From: Celerinatantimonas yamalensis | Lineage (GTDB): Bacteria > Pseudomonadota > Gammaproteobacteria > Enterobacterales > Celerinatantimonadaceae | Direction of reading: 5' to 3' | NCBI RefSeq assembly: GCF_046054155.1 | Contig: NZ_JBEQCT010000009.1 | Span: forward strand, 62,001 to 126,000 | DNA: 64,000 nt | In this document: positions 16,703 through 25,870 of the stretch, piece after piece | How the letters are laid out: the number at the start of each line of letters is the position of its first letter | Numbering within the stretch: position 1 is the stretch's first letter | Translations under genes and position numbers: made by a program | The notes under the pieces: model-generated | What the model was told of the DNA's origin: nothing | What the model saw: the letters and a program-made list of their open reading frames with translations, nothing else | The model's database searches: none

Positions 16703-17710
16703 ATGAAATATTTAGTCACGGGAGCAGCTGGTTTTATTGGAGCAAAAGTCAGTGAGGTTTTACTTAAGCAAGGTCATGAGGTTGTCGGTATTGATAATTT
16801 AAATAATTATTATTCTGTCGCCTTAAAGCAAGCTCGCCTCTCGCCTTTGCTACAACAAGCGCATTTTCGCTTTATTAAACTCGATCTTGCCGATCGCAAC
16901 GCCATCACCGAACTATTTGCTAAAGAGCCTATTCAGCGGGTCATCCATCTTGGAGGACAAGCGGGTGTCCGTTATTCACTCGAAAATCCATTAGCTTATG
17001 CCGACAGTAACCTAGTAGGCTATATTAATATTCTCGAAGGCTGCCGCCAACATAAAATTGAACATCTAGTGTATGCGTCATCCAGCTCAGTTTATGGCCT
17101 GAATCAAAAAATGCCATTTGCCACGAGTGATGCGACTGACCATCCAATATCACTTTATGCAGCAACTAAAAAAGCGAGTGAATTAATGGCCCACAGTTAC
17201 TCGCACCTCTATGGTATTCCCACCACCGGACTACGTTTTTTCACCGTTTATGGCCCCTGGGGACGCCCTGATATGGCGCTATTTAAATTTACTAAAGCGA
17301 TTCTCGCTGGCGAAGCAATTGATGTCTATAACTACGGTAACCTCAGCCGTGATTTCACTTATATTGACGATATTGTAGAAGGGGTGATTCGTATCCAAGA
17401 GCAAATTCCAACTGCCAATCCAGATTGGGATGCACGACACGGTACACCCGCGCAAAGTTCGGCACCTTATCGAGTGTTTAATATTGGCAACGGTAGTCCA
17501 GTGCAATTGATGGATTTTATTCGCGCATTAGAAGAGTCGTTAGGGATAGAAGCCAAGAAAAACATGTTAGAAATGCAAGCAGGCGACGTTCATACGACTT
17601 GGGCTGATACCCAAGACTTGTTTGAAGCGGTTGGTTATCAGCCCAAAACGTCCGTACAGAACGGTGTGAACGCCTTTGTCTCATGGTATCGCAATTATTA
17701 TCAATGCTAA
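16703..17710 (+). CDS. UDP-glucuronate 4-epimerase-like NAD-dependent epimerase
   Basis: A 335-residue short-chain dehydrogenase/epimerase closest in recall to the CapI/GAE group, which converts UDP-glucuronate to UDP-galacturonate. The Rossmann motif GAAGFIG (7-13), the Asp of the GIDNLNNYY segment, HLGGQAGVRYSLENP (typical of UDP-glucuronate epimerases), the catalytic serine in SSSSVYG and the YAATK pair (Tyr and Lys of YxxxK) are all intact. A ribosome site (AAAGAGAG) precedes the ATG. It converges on the GT39/TVP38/GT2 operon, which suggests that it supplies an activated uronic acid for envelope sugar modification (inference). A general UDP-glucose epimerase role is less likely. Confidence 0.88.
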   Translation: MKYLVTGAAGFIGAKVSEVLLKQGHEVVGIDNLNNYYSVALKQARLSPLLQQAHFRFIKLDLADRNAITELFAKEPIQRVIHLGGQAGVRYSLENPLAYADSNLVGYINILEGCRQHKIEHLVYASSSSVYGLNQKMPFATSDATDHPISLYAATKKASELMAHSYSHLYGIPTTGLRFFTVYGPWGRPDMALFKFTKAILAGEAIDVYNYGNLSRDFTYIDDIVEGVIRIQEQIPTANPDWDARHGTPAQSSAPYRVFNIGNGSPVQLMDFIRALEESLGIEAKKNMLEMQAGDVHTTWADTQDLFEAVGYQPKTSVQNGVNAFVSWYRNYYQC

Positions 17711-17747
17711 TCACACAGCAGTAGGGGTTATTTAGCCTCTTAATGAG

Positions 17748-19472
17748 TTACTTTGTCATATGAAAACGCTGAATAACCTTGGGTTTAGGGCAACTTTGCG
17801 CGAGTGCACTACGGTCTAACAGCCACCACGTTTGCCGATAACCGCGTCCTAAAATAACGCCCTTCGACATATTAAAACAAGCAACTGACGTACCTTGATT
17901 CGCTGGCAGCAATACATAACGCTGAGGCGCTTCACTCATCCACAACCAAGCATTACGTAGCTGCTCATCGCGTGAAGAGAGGTAACTAAATTGAGTCAGA
18001 GCAATAGGCGATGCCAGCAGAAACTGCTCTTTTAAATTCACCAGCGCTAACTGGCCATTTTGGCCTATGCGCTGCGCTGCGGCTTGCATGATAGGCCCCG
18101 CTGGGGTTCGAATAGGATTTAATAATGGATACCCTATCAAGCCAAAGCAGAACCATCCCCAAGCACTCACTGCGCCGAAGCGAATGGCTGCATTATATTT
18201 GCGCAAGCAAAATAATATCGCCAATGCCACAGACCCGCCAAAGAACAATAATGCGGCGAACCCAGTGATAAGCGGCTGAATGACATCCATACCACCGCCT
18301 TTTTTTGCCAACACCTGCAATAGCGGCTGAAAATGGCAAAATAATAATCCGCCCGTAACAACTAAGATCACAGCGACCAAAGCCAGTAAGCCTAAAATCA
18401 GCCATTGCAGCCAGCGGCGCAGTTCAAAACGAGCCATATAAGGGGCCACGGCAACAGCTAACATCGGTAACGCGGGTAAAATATACACTTCACGTTTGCC
18501 AGGACTTGCACTAAAAAAGGCCAATACACAGCCAATCCAGGTCAGCAACGTGATCACCCGTATATCAACCACTTTCTTCCAGAATGTTTTATTCAGCAAT
18601 AGCCACGGCAATGGGAACCATAACAGAGGGAAACTAAATAAAAAGTAATACCACGGTTGTAGGTGTGTCCACGAGTCAGCATAACGTTTCATGGTTTGTC
18701 GAAACAAAATGTTATCTTTGTAAGCAATAAAATCGGGGTTGCCACTATGGTTAGCAATATAGACCATAGGGACCAACCAACAACACACAACCGCCAACAT
18801 CGCAACTGGTCCGAACCATAGCCGCCAACTCACCGCACCAGCAAAATCATAACGTTTGCTAAAATGGTAAAACAACACAGGTAGCAGCACAAATATCGGT
18901 AAAAAACCGACACCCTTAGTAATAATACCCAGCCCCATCATTGCCCATGCCAACGTATACCAGCGCCAACTGGGGCGAATAAAAAAGTGCCGCATGAGTG
19001 CATACATCGCAATGGTAATCCAAGCACACACCATCGCATCGATCTGCGCAGACTTAGCTTGCAGGATAAATTGCGGAGCAATCAAAAGCCCTAGACAGGC
19101 AAAAGAAGCGGTTCGAACATTCCAAAATCGATATGAGAGATCAAAAACGCACCAAACGACAACGAGCGACACCAAAATATTAGGCAGCATAAACGCGATC
19201 TTCATATTTCCGATCAGCGCATAGAATAGTGCAATCGACCACATAAAGACGGGGGGTTTATCCGGATAGAGCTCCCCGCCGCGCAAAGGAAAGAACCAAT
19301 GGCCACTTGCGACCATTTCGCGCGCAGCCTCAGCAAAACGAGGTTCATCAGCAGGCCATGGAGAACGAAGCCCAACACCAACCAATAACACAATGGCAAA
19401 AAAAATGAGAATCAACGTCAGAGCTTTACGATAATCATCGTTGAGCTCGACTTTGAAGCTGTTCAACCGCAT
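17748..19472 (-). CDS. ArnT-like GT39-family membrane glycosyltransferase
   Basis: A 574-residue polytopic membrane protein with about a dozen hydrophobic segments, of the PMT/ArnT superfamily. Such enzymes transfer a sugar from a polyprenyl-phosphate donor to lipid A, LPS core or protein on the periplasmic face. The first periplasmic loop has the expected acidic pair in WPADEPRFAEAAREM (Asp42, Glu43), then YPDKPP, both typical of ArnT-like proteins, and a soluble C-terminal domain follows. It is last in an operon after a GT2 enzyme and a TVP38 protein (4-bp gap), so the donor is probably made by that GT2. No arnBCAD genes are nearby, so an aminoarabinose substrate is not supported. Confidence 0.85.
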   Translation of the reverse strand: MRLNSFKVELNDDYRKALTLILIFFAIVLLVGVGLRSPWPADEPRFAEAAREMVASGHWFFPLRGGELYPDKPPVFMWSIALFYALIGNMKIAFMLPNILVSLVVVWCVFDLSYRFWNVRTASFACLGLLIAPQFILQAKSAQIDAMVCAWITIAMYALMRHFFIRPSWRWYTLAWAMMGLGIITKGVGFLPIFVLLPVLFYHFSKRYDFAGAVSWRLWFGPVAMLAVVCCWLVPMVYIANHSGNPDFIAYKDNILFRQTMKRYADSWTHLQPWYYFLFSFPLLWFPLPWLLLNKTFWKKVVDIRVITLLTWIGCVLAFFSASPGKREVYILPALPMLAVAVAPYMARFELRRWLQWLILGLLALVAVILVVTGGLLFCHFQPLLQVLAKKGGGMDVIQPLITGFAALLFFGGSVALAILFCLRKYNAAIRFGAVSAWGWFCFGLIGYPLLNPIRTPAGPIMQAAAQRIGQNGQLALVNLKEQFLLASPIALTQFSYLSSRDEQLRNAWLWMSEAPQRYVLLPANQGTSVACFNMSKGVILGRGYRQTWWLLDRSALAQSCPKPKVIQRFHMTK

Positions 19473-19476
19473 AGCG

Positions 19477-20151
19477 TTAATCCTTAATCACAGTTTCAAC
19501 ATTACGCTGTAAATGACTACGGTATAAGAGTCCACCGACGATCAAACTAATAATACCGAGGCTAATGCTTATCGCTAATTGGTAGCGATTAGCTTTACCA
19601 AATCCAGAACCGGCCAAAGCAAAAATGATCGTTTGTGGCAGATAACCAATCAAACTACCCATTAAAAAAGGCAAATAGCGCAGAGCGACACAGCCCGATA
19701 ACAAGTTAGTCACCACATTACTGCCAACGGGTAAAAGACGTAGCAGTAAAATTTTTAAAAATGGTTGGTGTGAAACAAAGCGATGAAATTTATTAAGCTT
19801 ATTACCAAAGCGCCGATGTAGCACCAACTGCAAGCCAAATCGAGCCACACCATACGCACAGCTGGCTCCCATCAAACTGCAAAACAAACTGGTGATAACA
19901 CCAACAGTCGCGCCAAAAACATAACCAAGCATAGCGGCTAACAACTGCCGTGGCCCACCGATTCCCGTAAAAATCATGCCAAAGATCAACACGGATATCA
20001 ACGCACCAGCACCACCTTGATGAATGTAACTCGCCACCCAACGATGATCAGCGACATGTTGCCACATCGGATTGTCAATTTCGTTCAACACCACAACGAG
20101 GATCAACAACAACAAGGTGATTTTGATCCCTTGCTTAACAACATGATTCAT
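19477..20151 (-). CDS. TVP38/TMEM64 (VTT-domain) membrane protein
   Basis: A 224-residue membrane protein with about five to six hydrophobic segments and the VTT fold shared with DedA proteins. Visible family blocks are GIGGPRQLLAAMLGYVFG and the arginine motif LLRLLPVGSNVVTNLLSG, followed by YLPFLMGSLIGYLPQT. Related VTT proteins move lipids, including undecaprenyl phosphate, across membranes. It overlaps the end of the GT2 gene by 4 bases (ATGA) and lies 4 bases before the ArnT-like gene, so the three are translationally coupled. That suggests a step in the lipid-linked sugar cycle, such as flipping the donor or recycling the carrier (inference). Confidence 0.82.
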   Translation of the reverse strand: MNHVVKQGIKITLLLLILVVVLNEIDNPMWQHVADHRWVASYIHQGGAGALISVLIFGMIFTGIGGPRQLLAAMLGYVFGATVGVITSLFCSLMGASCAYGVARFGLQLVLHRRFGNKLNKFHRFVSHQPFLKILLLRLLPVGSNVVTNLLSGCVALRYLPFLMGSLIGYLPQTIIFALAGSGFGKANRYQLAISISLGIISLIVGGLLYRSHLQRNVETVIKD

Positions 20152-20879
20152 CTAGATTCAACCGCACGGATCTGCGGGTGTTTAGCACGCCTAATCAGCC
20201 ACATCACCCCAATGGTATCGGAAATGCCCACCCACGCACGGTTCCATGCATTGTATTTCGACACGCCAGCCTGACGGTCACGATGGTTCACTTCATGCAC
20301 GACAATTTGACCTTGCAGACGACAGATCAACGCCGGTAAAAAACGGTGCATATGATCAAAATAAGGTAGCATCATAAAGGTGGCTTTAGGGAATACCTTC
20401 AAACCACACCCAGAATCAGGCACACCATCATGTAATAGCCGCTGACGAACTCGATTCGCCAAACGCGATTGGAATCGTTTCCAAGCAGTATCTTTACGAT
20501 TTTTACGATAGCCCGCGATACAAAAATGGGGATTATCGATTAACTCAACTTGTGCCAACATTGCTGGAATATCTGCTGGATCATTTTGTCCATCAGCATC
20601 TAAGGTCGCAATCCATTGGCCTTGGCTATGACGAACAGCACTATGTAATGCGGTACTTTGGCCACAGCTATGGGCGTGGCAAACGACCTGTAAACTTAAC
20701 CCCAGTGATTCAGCCGTTGACAGTGCTTCTGCGACTGTACCATCACGACTACCATCATCCGTCAGAACAACTTCAAATGTATAACGTTCATTTAAAGCCG
20801 CATGGATCTCTTCAATTAAATGGCCAATATTACCCTGTTCATCTTTAGCTGGAATGGCCACTGATACTTGTACTGTCAT
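20148..20879 (-). CDS. GT2-family polyprenyl-phosphate sugar synthase-like glycosyltransferase
   Basis: A 243-residue GT-A glycosyltransferase like dolichol-phosphate-mannose synthase. It shows VSVAIPAKDEQGNI at the N-terminus, the nucleotide-sugar loop VLTDDGSRDGT, the DAD metal-binding motif in ATLDADGQNDPADI, and DSGCGLKVFPK. There are no C-terminal membrane helices, so it is a soluble or peripheral form, like RgtE-type synthases that make polyprenyl-phosphate-galacturonate. The ATG at 20879 has an AAGAG ribosome site; a GTG at 20921 would only add 14 unconserved residues. It heads the GT2-TVP38-GT39 operon. The sugar cannot be read from sequence. Confidence 0.87.
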   Translation of the reverse strand: MTVQVSVAIPAKDEQGNIGHLIEEIHAALNERYTFEVVLTDDGSRDGTVAEALSTAESLGLSLQVVCHAHSCGQSTALHSAVRHSQGQWIATLDADGQNDPADIPAMLAQVELIDNPHFCIAGYRKNRKDTAWKRFQSRLANRVRQRLLHDGVPDSGCGLKVFPKATFMMLPYFDHMHRFLPALICRLQGQIVVHEVNHRDRQAGVSKYNAWNRAWVGISDTIGVMWLIRRAKHPQIRAVESR

Positions 20880-21249
20880 GTATAACTCTTTTGGAAGATT
20901 ATCCTTTGCACTAAGTTCCACCGTATTTCGTTATTGGTGAACCTCTCTGGTGACCCAATTTTAGATGGATCAATTAGGGCTGGATTGTAACACATCAATG
21001 CAAACTTAGGAGACGCAAGCCGCGTGAAATATCACGATTATTACCTGACTTTACAAGGTATAAATAACAAAAGGTAAAAGGGATATTCACGAACTAAGAC
21101 GCTTTTTTTTAAAATTGCGTTAGCCAAATTAAGTTAATACCACGACATCTACTGACCCAAAGCGAGTTAGTAGATGTCGTGTAAAGTTTAAAATATAACA
21201 AGTAAGTTAGCACTAACTCCCTTATTCCAATGAATAAGGGAAAAGTTCA
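20880..21249. other. Intergenic region with two perfect hairpins
   Basis: No gene is seen. A 13-bp perfect inverted repeat CACGACATCTACT/AGTAGATGTCGTG (21141-21153 and 21169-21181, 15-nt loop) and a 9-bp hairpin CCCTTATTC/GAATAAGGG (21219-21240, 4-nt loop) lie here; the second follows the acyltransferase stop closely and may end its transcript. Neither has a T-tract. The left part carries the GT2 operon promoter region. Confidence 0.55.
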
Positions 21250-22440
21250 TTATACGGCTTGATCACAAACAGCCATGGTGCTTTCAGAGAGCTGTTTTTG
21301 CAACACTGGGTTCGCATACATACCCAGCAGTTGTTGACGTTCACTTTCGACTAAGCCAGTCAAGCGACCTTGAATATGCTTGAGCGCTTCAGCGTTAAGG
21401 GCTTCACATGGTTTGCCTTGAAGCAGATCGGCCGCCGCATAGTTGGTGTCATGTAAACGATAGAGTTGGTGAATAGCTTGATCAATAATCAATGCCATCT
21501 CGCCGGCATCCTCACTAAACTGTGACAACGGCTGGCCAAATGCAACATGCACTTGCCCTTTATGCCCCATAATCCCAGTGACAATACTATGCGTATCTTC
21601 CCCAGGCGCCTTTTGGTAATCACCAGTTTGCGCTTTAACCGCCAATTCGTGGGCTTTCATGGCGTCACAAGGGTCATATTGATAAGAGATAGCCACAGGC
21701 ACAATATGTAAATGTTGCATAGCACTTGCAAACGACTTAGTTTGTTGACGTAGTCCCAATTGCAACATTTTTAAAACCGCTGAGTCAGTTTGATCAATTC
21801 CATCTTTAGAGCGGCCTTCACGATGGGCGATCCAGATCGAGCAGTCATCTTTAATGGAGCTTGCAATGTACTCACTGAGCAACGTTAAGGATGCCAGCTT
21901 TTCACGGCGGTTACTTACCGAACGCTTGACTATAAAGGTCTTATTTAAGCGCATCAGATCTTCAATATATTGTTCGGAGAGTAAATTATCACCTGCGGCA
22001 ATACGCGCGGTTGGAAAACCTTCCAGGTGCAAGGCATAGTTCACAAACGTCGGATCCATTACAATATCGCGATGGTTTGAAATAAACAAATAGGCTTGAT
22101 TCGGATCAAGCTGCCCTAACCCTTCATACGTGAACGAATCCGTTGATGTTTGAATTGAGCGCTCAATATAAGAAGCCAAACGCATTTGTACATCATGAAC
22201 CCCTTTGACTTTTTGCACGTAGCCATTGAGATAACGCCGAATCACATAATGTGTGAACACCGACAAAAACCGGTTCAAGCGAGGAAACTTAAACTGGGCT
22301 AATGCACTGATTAAACGTTGATCATTGGCGAGACGTTTGAGTACATCTGGCACTTCATGATCGTGATATGGACGAATATCTTGATAGATATCGTCACTAG
22401 AAACTGCTTTGGTCATAATGGTTTGAATAATCCGACTCAT
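21250..22440 (-). CDS. PlsC-like glycerolipid acyltransferase family protein
   Basis: A 396-residue protein of the glycerol-phosphate/acylglycerol-phosphate acyltransferase superfamily, probably acting on lysophospholipids or a related acceptor at the inner membrane. Block I reads LFISNHRDIVMDP, where the catalytic histidine and aspartate are spaced HX5D rather than the usual HX4D, with another Asp at +2. Later blocks include FIVKRSVSNRREK and WIAHREGRSKDG, matching blocks II and III. A basic segment near the N-terminus could be an interfacial helix. The ATG at 22440 is chosen over an in-frame TTG at 22449. It begins 10 bases after a terminator-like hairpin that follows valS, with no clear ribosome site. 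Confidence 0.78.
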   Translation of the reverse strand: MSRIIQTIMTKAVSSDDIYQDIRPYHDHEVPDVLKRLANDQRLISALAQFKFPRLNRFLSVFTHYVIRRYLNGYVQKVKGVHDVQMRLASYIERSIQTSTDSFTYEGLGQLDPNQAYLFISNHRDIVMDPTFVNYALHLEGFPTARIAAGDNLLSEQYIEDLMRLNKTFIVKRSVSNRREKLASLTLLSEYIASSIKDDCSIWIAHREGRSKDGIDQTDSAVLKMLQLGLRQQTKSFASAMQHLHIVPVAISYQYDPCDAMKAHELAVKAQTGDYQKAPGEDTHSIVTGIMGHKGQVHVAFGQPLSQFSEDAGEMALIIDQAIHQLYRLHDTNYAAADLLQGKPCEALNAEALKHIQGRLTGLVESERQQLLGMYANPVLQKQLSESTMAVCDQAV

Positions 22441-22445
22441 TCGTG

Positions 22446-22470
22446 ACAAAGGTGGCCATTATGGGCCACC
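22446..22470 (-). terminator. Terminator-like hairpin between valS and the acyltransferase gene
   Basis: Minus-strand GGTGGCC, a 6-nt loop and GGCCACC are followed by TTTGT, right after valS and 10 bases before the next start codon. The T-tract is short, so partial termination is likelier than complete. Confidence 0.5.
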
Positions 22471-22479
22471 TCGTCTCTT

Positions 22480-25335
22480 TTATAATGCAGTAATTGTAGC
22501 TTGTTGTTGGCGCAGCTTATCAACAGTCAATTCCAACTCTGCTTGTTTAGCACGCTCTTTATCAATTACTGCGGCTGGGGCTTTATCAACAAAACTTGCA
22601 TTGCTAAGTTTGCCTTTCACACGTCCCAAATCTTGGCTCGCTTTATCTAATTGCTTTTCTATTCGAGCAAGCTCAGCCTCTTTATCAATCAGTCCGGCCA
22701 TTGGAATTAAAATCTCCATCTCACCAAGTAGCGCTGTAGCACTTGCTGGCGCTTGCTCATCGTTTTCTAACACACGCACTTGTTCAAGCTTAGCAAGGGA
22801 TGCTAAAAATGCCGCGTTATCATCTAATCGACGCTGGTCTGTGGCATTCACTTGACGTAACAGCACGGATAATGGCTTATTCGGGCTAATATCCATTTCG
22901 CCGCGAATATTACGAATGGCCAAAATGAACTGTTTGAGCCATTCAAGATCGGCCATCGCTGTTGCATCCACTTTTTGTTCATCAAACTCAGGGAATGCCT
23001 GCAGCATAATCGAGTCACCAGACTGCCCTGCTAATGGTGCCACCCGTTGCCAAATCGTTTCTGTGATATAAGGCATAATCGGATGCATTAAACGTAGCAA
23101 GCTTTCCAACACATTGACTAACGTGAAACGTGTCCCACATTGGCTGGCTGGATTCCCTTTGAACAAGATGGGTTTGGTCAACTCTAAGTACCAATCGCAA
23201 AACTGGTTCCATGTAAACTCGTAGACCGTTTGGGCGGCTAAATCGAAGCGATAATTATCGAGCGCTTCACGGAAGGCTTTGACGGTGAGCTGATATTGTC
23301 CTTGGATCCAGCGATCCGCGAGTGAGAAGACCATTTCACTACCTTGCTGGCCACAATCTTGCTCTTCAGCCTGAATCAGGACATAGCGACTGGCATTCCA
23401 CAACTTATTGCAGAAATTACGATACCCTTCTAAACGCTGCATATCCCAGCTAATATCACGTCCGGTCGAGGCAATGGCAGACAAAGTAAAACGCATTGCA
23501 TCCGTACCGTGGGCTTCAATCCCATTCGTAAACGTTTTGCGCGTTGCTTTTTCAATTTGTTTCGCCAGTTGCGGTTGCATCATGTTACCCGTACGTTTAG
23601 CAACCAGTGATTCCAGATCGATACCATCAACCATATCCAATGGGTCAAGAACGTTCCCTTTGGATTTGGACATTTTGGCGCCGTTTTCATCGCGGATCAA
23701 TCCAGTCACATAAACGGTTTTAAACGGCACTTGCGGTTTACCATTTTCATCTTTCATAAAGTGCATGGTCAGCATAATCATCCGTGCGACCCAGAAAAAG
23801 ATGATATCAAAGCCTGTCACTAGCACATCAGTTGGATGGAACGTTGCCAGATCAGGTGTTTGTTCTGGCCAACCCAAAGTCCCAAAGGTCCAAAGCCCTG
23901 AGGAGAACCACGTATCTAACACATCATCATCTTGGCGCAGCGATACGTCTTGGGCTAAATGATGTTTGCTACGCACTTCGTCTTCACTGCGACCCACATA
24001 CACGTTGCCCGCGTCATCATACCAAGCAGGAATGCGGTGTCCCCACCAAAGTTGGCGAGAAATACACCAATCTTGAATATCCCGCATCCACGAAAAATAC
24101 ATATTTTCATATTGCTGCGGTACAAATTTAATTTCGCCGTCTTCAACAGCTCGAATCGCTTCTTCAGCAAGTGGTTGAGTGCGCACATACCATTGATCAG
24201 TCAGCATCGGTTCAATAATAACCCCACCGCGATCCCCATAGGGGACGGTATTGGGGTGATCTTCAATTTTAACCAATAAACCCGCTTGCTCAAAGGCACT
24301 AACAATGGCATCACGAGCGGCAAAACGCTCTAAACCTCGATAAACTTCGGGGATCACATTATCATAGGCATCACACGGTTCACCGTTGCTATTAAATACC
24401 TCCGCTTGCTGGCGAATATCAGCATTGAGGGTCAACACATTAATCATCGGCAACTGATGCCGTTTACCCACTTCATAGTCATTAAAGTCATGGGCTGGGG
24501 TGATTTTGACGCACCCCGTGCCTTTTTCCATATCGGCGTGTTCATCACCAATAATTGGGATACGCCGGTTGACCAGCGGCAATAAGACCTCTTTACCAAT
24601 CAAATTGTTATAACGCGGATCGTCTGGATTTACAGCGACCCCGGTATCCCCAAGCATGGTTTCAGGACGTGTGGTGGCGACGACTAAATAGCTCAGCCCA
24701 TCAGACGTTGTTGCACCATCGGCTAACGGATAACGCAGGTGCCACATTTTGCCCTGTTGTTCTTTGTTTTCCACTTCTAGATCTGAAATCGCCGTATGCA
24801 GTTTCGGATCCCAGTTAACGAGCCGTTTGCCACGATAAATCAGTCCTTCGTCAAACAGGCGCACAAAAACTTCTTGAACAGCATTTGAAAAACCTGCATC
24901 CATGGTAAAACGTTCACGTTCCCAGTCGAGCGAGTCGCCAAGACGACGCATCTGTTGGGTGATCGCACCACCAGACTGTTGCTTCCATTCCCAAATTTTA
25001 TCGGTAAACGCATCTCGGCCATAATCATGCTTAGTTTTGCCTTCTTCAGCGGCAATTTTGCGCTCAACAACCATTTGCGTGGCAATTCCCGCATGGTCTG
25101 TCCCAACTTGCCACAAAGTGTTTTTACCCTGCATCCGCTGATAACGAATCAATGTGTCCATAATGGTTTGCTGAAACGCATGGCCCATATGCAAACTACC
25201 AGTGACATTCGGTGGCGGGATCATAATCGTATATGAGTCTTTGCTGGTGTCGCCATGCGGCTTGAAATATCCTTGCGATTCCCAGTGTTGGTAAAGCGCT
25301 TGTTCGATAGATTGCGGGTTATACGTTTTTTCCAT
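22480..25335 (-). CDS. valS: Valyl-tRNA synthetase
   Basis: ValS charges tRNA-Val and edits mischarged threonine. It is a class I synthetase of 951 residues, the length of E. coli ValS. The HIGH motif is HMGH (49-52) after PPPNVTGSL, and the second signature KMSKSKGN lies at about 555. The CP1 editing domain (about 190-340) contains TTRPETMLGDTGVAV and the CVKITPAHDFNDYEVG block. Residues about 880-951 form the ValS-specific C-terminal coiled coil (LARIEKQLDKASQDLGRVKGKL). It follows holC and pepA, the standard gammaproteobacterial order pepA-holC-valS. Confidence 0.98.
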   Translation of the reverse strand: MEKTYNPQSIEQALYQHWESQGYFKPHGDTSKDSYTIMIPPPNVTGSLHMGHAFQQTIMDTLIRYQRMQGKNTLWQVGTDHAGIATQMVVERKIAAEEGKTKHDYGRDAFTDKIWEWKQQSGGAITQQMRRLGDSLDWERERFTMDAGFSNAVQEVFVRLFDEGLIYRGKRLVNWDPKLHTAISDLEVENKEQQGKMWHLRYPLADGATTSDGLSYLVVATTRPETMLGDTGVAVNPDDPRYNNLIGKEVLLPLVNRRIPIIGDEHADMEKGTGCVKITPAHDFNDYEVGKRHQLPMINVLTLNADIRQQAEVFNSNGEPCDAYDNVIPEVYRGLERFAARDAIVSAFEQAGLLVKIEDHPNTVPYGDRGGVIIEPMLTDQWYVRTQPLAEEAIRAVEDGEIKFVPQQYENMYFSWMRDIQDWCISRQLWWGHRIPAWYDDAGNVYVGRSEDEVRSKHHLAQDVSLRQDDDVLDTWFSSGLWTFGTLGWPEQTPDLATFHPTDVLVTGFDIIFFWVARMIMLTMHFMKDENGKPQVPFKTVYVTGLIRDENGAKMSKSKGNVLDPLDMVDGIDLESLVAKRTGNMMQPQLAKQIEKATRKTFTNGIEAHGTDAMRFTLSAIASTGRDISWDMQRLEGYRNFCNKLWNASRYVLIQAEEQDCGQQGSEMVFSLADRWIQGQYQLTVKAFREALDNYRFDLAAQTVYEFTWNQFCDWYLELTKPILFKGNPASQCGTRFTLVNVLESLLRLMHPIMPYITETIWQRVAPLAGQSGDSIMLQAFPEFDEQKVDATAMADLEWLKQFILAIRNIRGEMDISPNKPLSVLLRQVNATDQRRLDDNAAFLASLAKLEQVRVLENDEQAPASATALLGEMEILIPMAGLIDKEAELARIEKQLDKASQDLGRVKGKLSNASFVDKAPAAVIDKERAKQAELELTVDKLRQQQATITAL

Positions 25336-25385
25336 TGGATACGAACTCTAACTGTTATACGTTTTGGTTTAGGCCACAACGCGAC

Positions 25386-25823
25386 TTAAATTTGAAAAGG
25401 CTCGGTCTGAGGCATTACACCCAACCGCCGGTATACTTTATAGCGCTCACGCGCTTGTTCTTTCCCCGCATCATCAGCGGGAACAAAATCGATCACCTGC
25501 TGGTACTGTTGATGGTTCGCCGCGACATTTGCTTGCAAATGAATCAACGTTTGACGGCGACCTTGCCCTAGTTCCCAGCCCAGTTCAACAGGCGCTCCAC
25601 CACGCGGGCCTTCCCCCACCAGATTATGTGCGACAAAAGCTTGCGGTTCAAATTGCCAAAGCCGCTCATCTAATGCTTCAGCTTGAGCCTGATCGCCAGC
25701 CAGCACAAAAACCCGTTCACCTTGATCATAGTGCCGGGCAATAATTTGACAAACAACATCCAGCAGTGCATCGCTTCCTGATGTTGCAGATTTGGGCATA
25801 ATATAAAATTTTATGGCATTCAT
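25386..25823 (-). CDS. holC: DNA polymerase III chi subunit
   Basis: HolC (chi) links the clamp-loader complex to single-stranded-DNA-binding protein in the replisome. The 145-residue product begins MNAIKFYIM, matching E. coli MKNATFYLL, and has the hallmark FVAHNLVGEGPRGGAPVELGW and VIDFVPADDAGKEQARERYKVYR near the C-terminus. It lies between pepA and valS, as in relatives. The start codon is only 5 bases past the T-tract of the pepA terminator and no ribosome site is visible in that gap, so its expression must depend on read-through, an unseen promoter or an unusual initiation. Confidence 0.93.
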   Translation of the reverse strand: MNAIKFYIMPKSATSGSDALLDVVCQIIARHYDQGERVFVLAGDQAQAEALDERLWQFEPQAFVAHNLVGEGPRGGAPVELGWELGQGRRQTLIHLQANVAANHQQYQQVIDFVPADDAGKEQARERYKVYRRLGVMPQTEPFQI

Positions 25824-25828
25824 ATAGT

Positions 25829-25850
25829 AAAAAAGGAGCCAGAAGGCTCC
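25829..25850 (-). terminator. Intrinsic terminator after pepA, abutting holC
   Basis: GGAGCC, a 4-nt loop and GGCTCC are followed on the minus strand by six T residues. It sits in the 47-bp pepA-holC gap and ends 5 bases before the holC ATG. Confidence 0.85.
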
Positions 25851-25870
25851 CTATTCTACACGTTGAGCAC

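Noticed and set aside
17748..19472. Calling the GT39 gene arnT
   Set aside because: No arnBCAD genes nearby and the neighbours suggest another sugar.
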